Source of the DNA: Zeimonas sp046347945
Lineage (GTDB): Bacteria > Pseudomonadota > Gammaproteobacteria > Burkholderiales > Burkholderiaceae_E
DNA length: 64,000 nt
NCBI GenBank assembly: GCA_046347945.1
Contig: JAXMFB010000012.1
Span: 69,082-133,081, forward strand
Direction: 5' to 3'
Positions 62,073 to 64,000 of this stretch are shown piece by piece. The translations under genes were made by a program, and so were the position numbers. How positions within the stretch are numbered: the first letter of the stretch is position 1; every line of letters begins with the position of its first letter. The notes below the pieces were generated by a model that had not been told where the DNA came from, did not search any database, and was given only the letters and a program-made list of their open reading frames with translations.

Positions 62073-63125
62073 TCATGCTCCGGTTGAAGGCAGCCCGTCG
62101 GGCTGCGGGGTCGTCGGCCCCGGCGTTGCGGCCGAGCCGGGTGGGTGCAGGGCGGTGTCGGGCCGGGGCGCGGCGCCGAGCTGCTCGAGAAGCCGGAACT
62201 GGCGCCGGCAGATCTCGAACCGGTAGTCGGCGAGATCGCGCTCGCCGTAGGTGTAGAACCCGCGGCCGCTGCGTACGCCGAGGCGGCCCTCGGACATGTA
62301 GCGCTCGACGACCGGGGCCAGGCGGTAGCGCTCGCCCAGCGCGCCCTCGAGATAGCGGTTCGCGTGATAGAGGATGTCGAGTCCGCCGAAATCGATGAAC
62401 TCGAGCGCGCCCATCGTCGCATAGCGGAAGCCGAACCCGAACCGGATCGCCTCGTCGATCTGCGCCGGCGAGGCGACACCCTCTTCGACCATTCGCGCCG
62501 CTTCGTTCAGGATCAGCGACTGCAGTCGCGGCACGATGTAGCCGGGCGAGGCCGCGCACCGGACCGGCCGCTTGCCGATGCCGCGCAGGATCGATTCCAG
62601 CGCCTGCAGCGCTTGCGGACTGGTGGTGGCGTGCGGCGACAGCTCGACCACGGGCACCAGGAACGCCGGGTTGAGCCAGTGCGCGTTCAGGAAGCGCTCG
62701 GGCCGGCTCACCAGCGCGGCCAGCTCGGACGAGAGAATCGTCGAGGTGGTCGAGGCGATCACCGCGTCGTCGCGGATGTCGGGACAGGCGGCAGCGAATG
62801 CCGAGCGCTTCGCTTCGACGGTTTCGGGCACGCATTCGAACAACACGTCGCAACGGCCGAGCGCCTCGGGCGCGTCGGCCCAGCCCGCGAACCGCGCGCG
62901 CTCGACCACCTGCTTCGTGCCCGAATCGGCGATCGCTCCGAGGCGGGCCATCATCGACACGCCCGCGTCGATTTCCGCGAGGCACTCGCGCCGCAACGCC
63001 TCGACCTGTTCGGCCGAACGCCGCTTGATGTCGATCAGGATCGCTTCGTGTCCGGCGAACGCGAACGCCTGCGCGATTCCGCGCCCCATTCGCCCCGCGC
63101 CGATCAGTCCGATCAATGCAGGCAT
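62073..63125 (-). CDS. 3-hydroxyacyl-CoA dehydrogenase family protein
   Basis: NAD-dependent dehydrogenase, 350 residues, intact. N-terminal Rossmann motif GLIGAGRMGRGIAQAFAFAG, then VLFECVPETVEAKRSAFAA, ASTTSTILSSELAALVSRPE, NAHWLNPAFLVPVVELSP (the histidine region), PGYIVPRLQSLILNEAARM and the C-terminal domain with GFGFRYATMGALEFIDFGG. The single C-terminal domain and GFRYATMG block resemble 3-hydroxybutyryl-CoA, L-carnitine or gulonate-type dehydrogenases; the substrate is open. A proline-rich tail of about 30 residues follows. It is 13 bases downstream of the last gene and 4 bases before the Bug gene. Confidence 0.9.
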   Translation of the reverse strand: MPALIGLIGAGRMGRGIAQAFAFAGHEAILIDIKRRSAEQVEALRRECLAEIDAGVSMMARLGAIADSGTKQVVERARFAGWADAPEALGRCDVLFECVPETVEAKRSAFAAACPDIRDDAVIASTTSTILSSELAALVSRPERFLNAHWLNPAFLVPVVELSPHATTSPQALQALESILRGIGKRPVRCAASPGYIVPRLQSLILNEAARMVEEGVASPAQIDEAIRFGFGFRYATMGALEFIDFGGLDILYHANRYLEGALGERYRLAPVVERYMSEGRLGVRSGRGFYTYGERDLADYRFEICRRQFRLLEQLGAAPRPDTALHPPGSAATPGPTTPQPDGLPSTGA

Positions 63126-63138
63126 GACGGGTCTGCCT

Positions 63139-64000
63139 CTATGCGAAGCCGTGCTGCAGCAACCGGCTCATCTGCTCGCGGCTGTGCCGGTCGAGCCCCA
63201 GGCGGCGCAGCGATCTTTCGCCGTCTTCGAAGCGCTCGTCGCAGAGGGCGCCGGCGATCTCGAGCAGCGCGCGTGCGACGGGGACGTCGCACGCGGCCCA
63301 GTCGGCGACGGAGACCAGCAACGCCAGCCCCAGCGCGACGTCCTCGCGCATGTAGCGATGCGAGAAGAGGTCGACGGGTTCGCGCCAGTCGCCGCTCTCG
63401 ACCAGGCTGGAGCGCGACCGCGGGCCGTACATCCAGTCGCGTCCCTCGTAGTGGTCGCGCAGCGGATAGTGCTTCGAGCGGTAGCCCAGCGCCTCGCGCG
63501 TTGCGATCCGTTCCCGGTCGAGGCGGTCTGCCAGGCTTCGCACGACCGGCTGCGTGCCTTCGTTGTGGATGTCGAAGTCGCGCGATCGATTCAGCGGGCC
63601 CGCGTTCAGGAGGATCAGCGGCGGATGGATGATCGGTCCCGCGTTCAGCAGCGCCGCCGACAGTGCGTCCTCGACCGGATGCGCGCACGGGTAGGCCTGG
63701 CGGATGACCGACAGCGCCCGCTGCGTATCCGAGGCCGGGAACACGCCGGTAGGCAGGTGGGTGGCGGTCGCCGACACGCGAATGCGCGAGGGCCCCAGCT
63801 TGCGTGCGAGGTAGGGCAGCGTGCCGGTTTCCGCGAAAGCGACCCGGGCCGTGCAGCCATGCTCCCTGACGCGTCGCGCGATCAGATAGCTGCCGAACGT
63901 TCCGGGAGGCAGGCAGACCACCTGGCCGTCGCGAAGGTGGGGAGCGAGCGCCCGCGCGAGATCCTCGTGCGCCGTGGCCGGCACCGCGGCCACGACGAGC
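63139..64000 (-). CDS. NAD/NADP octopine/nopaline dehydrogenase-like protein (partial, N-terminus beyond right edge)
   Basis: The frame is open to the right edge (LVVAAVPATAHEDLARALAP), so the Rossmann start lies outside. Visible are CLPPGTFGSYLIARRVREHG, FAETGTLPYLARKLGPSRIR, and the C-terminal domain ALLNAGPIIHPPLILLNAGP, with NEGTQPVVRSLADRLDRERI and HYEGRDWMYGPRSRSSLVES, a pattern of the octopine/nopaline/opine dehydrogenase superfamily. Such proteins reduce imines formed from amino acids and 2-oxo acids, but many bacterial members are uncharacterised. Probably heads the operon with the hydroxyacyl-CoA dehydrogenase and Bug protein. Confidence 0.85.
   Translation of the reverse strand, partial: LVVAAVPATAHEDLARALAPHLRDGQVVCLPPGTFGSYLIARRVREHGCTARVAFAETGTLPYLARKLGPSRIRVSATATHLPTGVFPASDTQRALSVIRQAYPCAHPVEDALSAALLNAGPIIHPPLILLNAGPLNRSRDFDIHNEGTQPVVRSLADRLDRERIATREALGYRSKHYPLRDHYEGRDWMYGPRSRSSLVESGDWREPVDLFSHRYMREDVALGLALLVSVADWAACDVPVARALLEIAGALCDERFEDGERSLRRLGLDRHSREQMSRLLQHGFA

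Overview
The window is strongly GC-rich DNA with dense operons, many ATGA/GTGA start-stop overlaps and a gene order (zapA-ssrS, bamE/fur-recN-nadK-hrcA-hemH-grpE-dnaK-dnaJ, orphan rsxB beside nth) typical of the betaproteobacterial order Burkholderiales. Gene content (intracellular PHA depolymerase, bktB-type thiolase, malonate use, NAD-linked formate dehydrogenase, Bug-type solute-binding protein, acyl-CoA catabolism) fits a free-living, metabolically versatile member of that order. Genus cannot be fixed from the sequence alone.

Layout. 1-8.0 kb: partial ilvD, a Fur-box/Bfd-like locus with a bacterioferritin remnant, lgt, malonyl-CoA decarboxylase and malonyl-CoA synthetase, a TauE/SafE permease, an omega-amino-acid transaminase and an EVE-domain protein. 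8.0-11.3 kb: candidate 6S RNA, zapA, a zapB-like coiled coil and a DsbD-type protein. 11.3-14.5 kb: cobalamin riboswitch, btuB, btuF. 14.5-18 kb: a solitary ParA-type ATPase and a TldD/PmbA pair. 18-21.2 kb: exbD-exbB-tonB and a ChaN-like lipoprotein. 21.2-28.9 kb: dapB-bamE, fur, recN, nadK, hrcA, a SnoaL-like protein, hemH and a BON-LysM protein. 29-33.2 kb: the heat-shock operon grpE-dnaK-dnaJ, interrupted between dnaK and dnaJ by a small inverted-repeat cassette encoding a four-helix-bundle (23S rRNA IVS-type) protein. 33.2-39.2 kb: a beta-CASP metallo-beta-lactamase protein and a two-subunit NAD+ formate dehydrogenase. 39.2-44.7 kb: a TetR-controlled acyl-CoA catabolic cluster with two visible operators. 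44.7-54.2 kb: hemL, MFS transporter, bktB-type thiolase, esterase, Pit phosphate transporter with its DUF47 partner, DUF1841, nth, rsxB, phaZ.

54.3-62.1 kb is different. A redox cluster on the minus strand (large FAD/PyrK-like oxidoreductase, 7Fe ferredoxin, Old-Yellow-Enzyme-type reductase) and a Bug solute-binding protein are all recognisable at protein level but are broken by single-base frameshifts, while an IS630-family element sitting among them is intact. Either the locus is decaying after IS insertion or this part of the assembly carries indel errors. The window closes with an intact 3-hydroxyacyl-CoA dehydrogenase and an octopine/nopaline dehydrogenase-like gene that runs off the right edge.

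Main themes: iron, heme and B12 economy (Fur box, fur, bfd/bfr remnant, TonB system, ChaN, BtuB/BtuF, hemH, hemL), heat shock, and short-chain acyl-CoA/PHA/malonate/formate metabolism. The most unusual structure is the inverted-repeat cassette inside the dnaK-dnaJ transcript, which also removes any recognisable ribosome-binding site in front of dnaJ.
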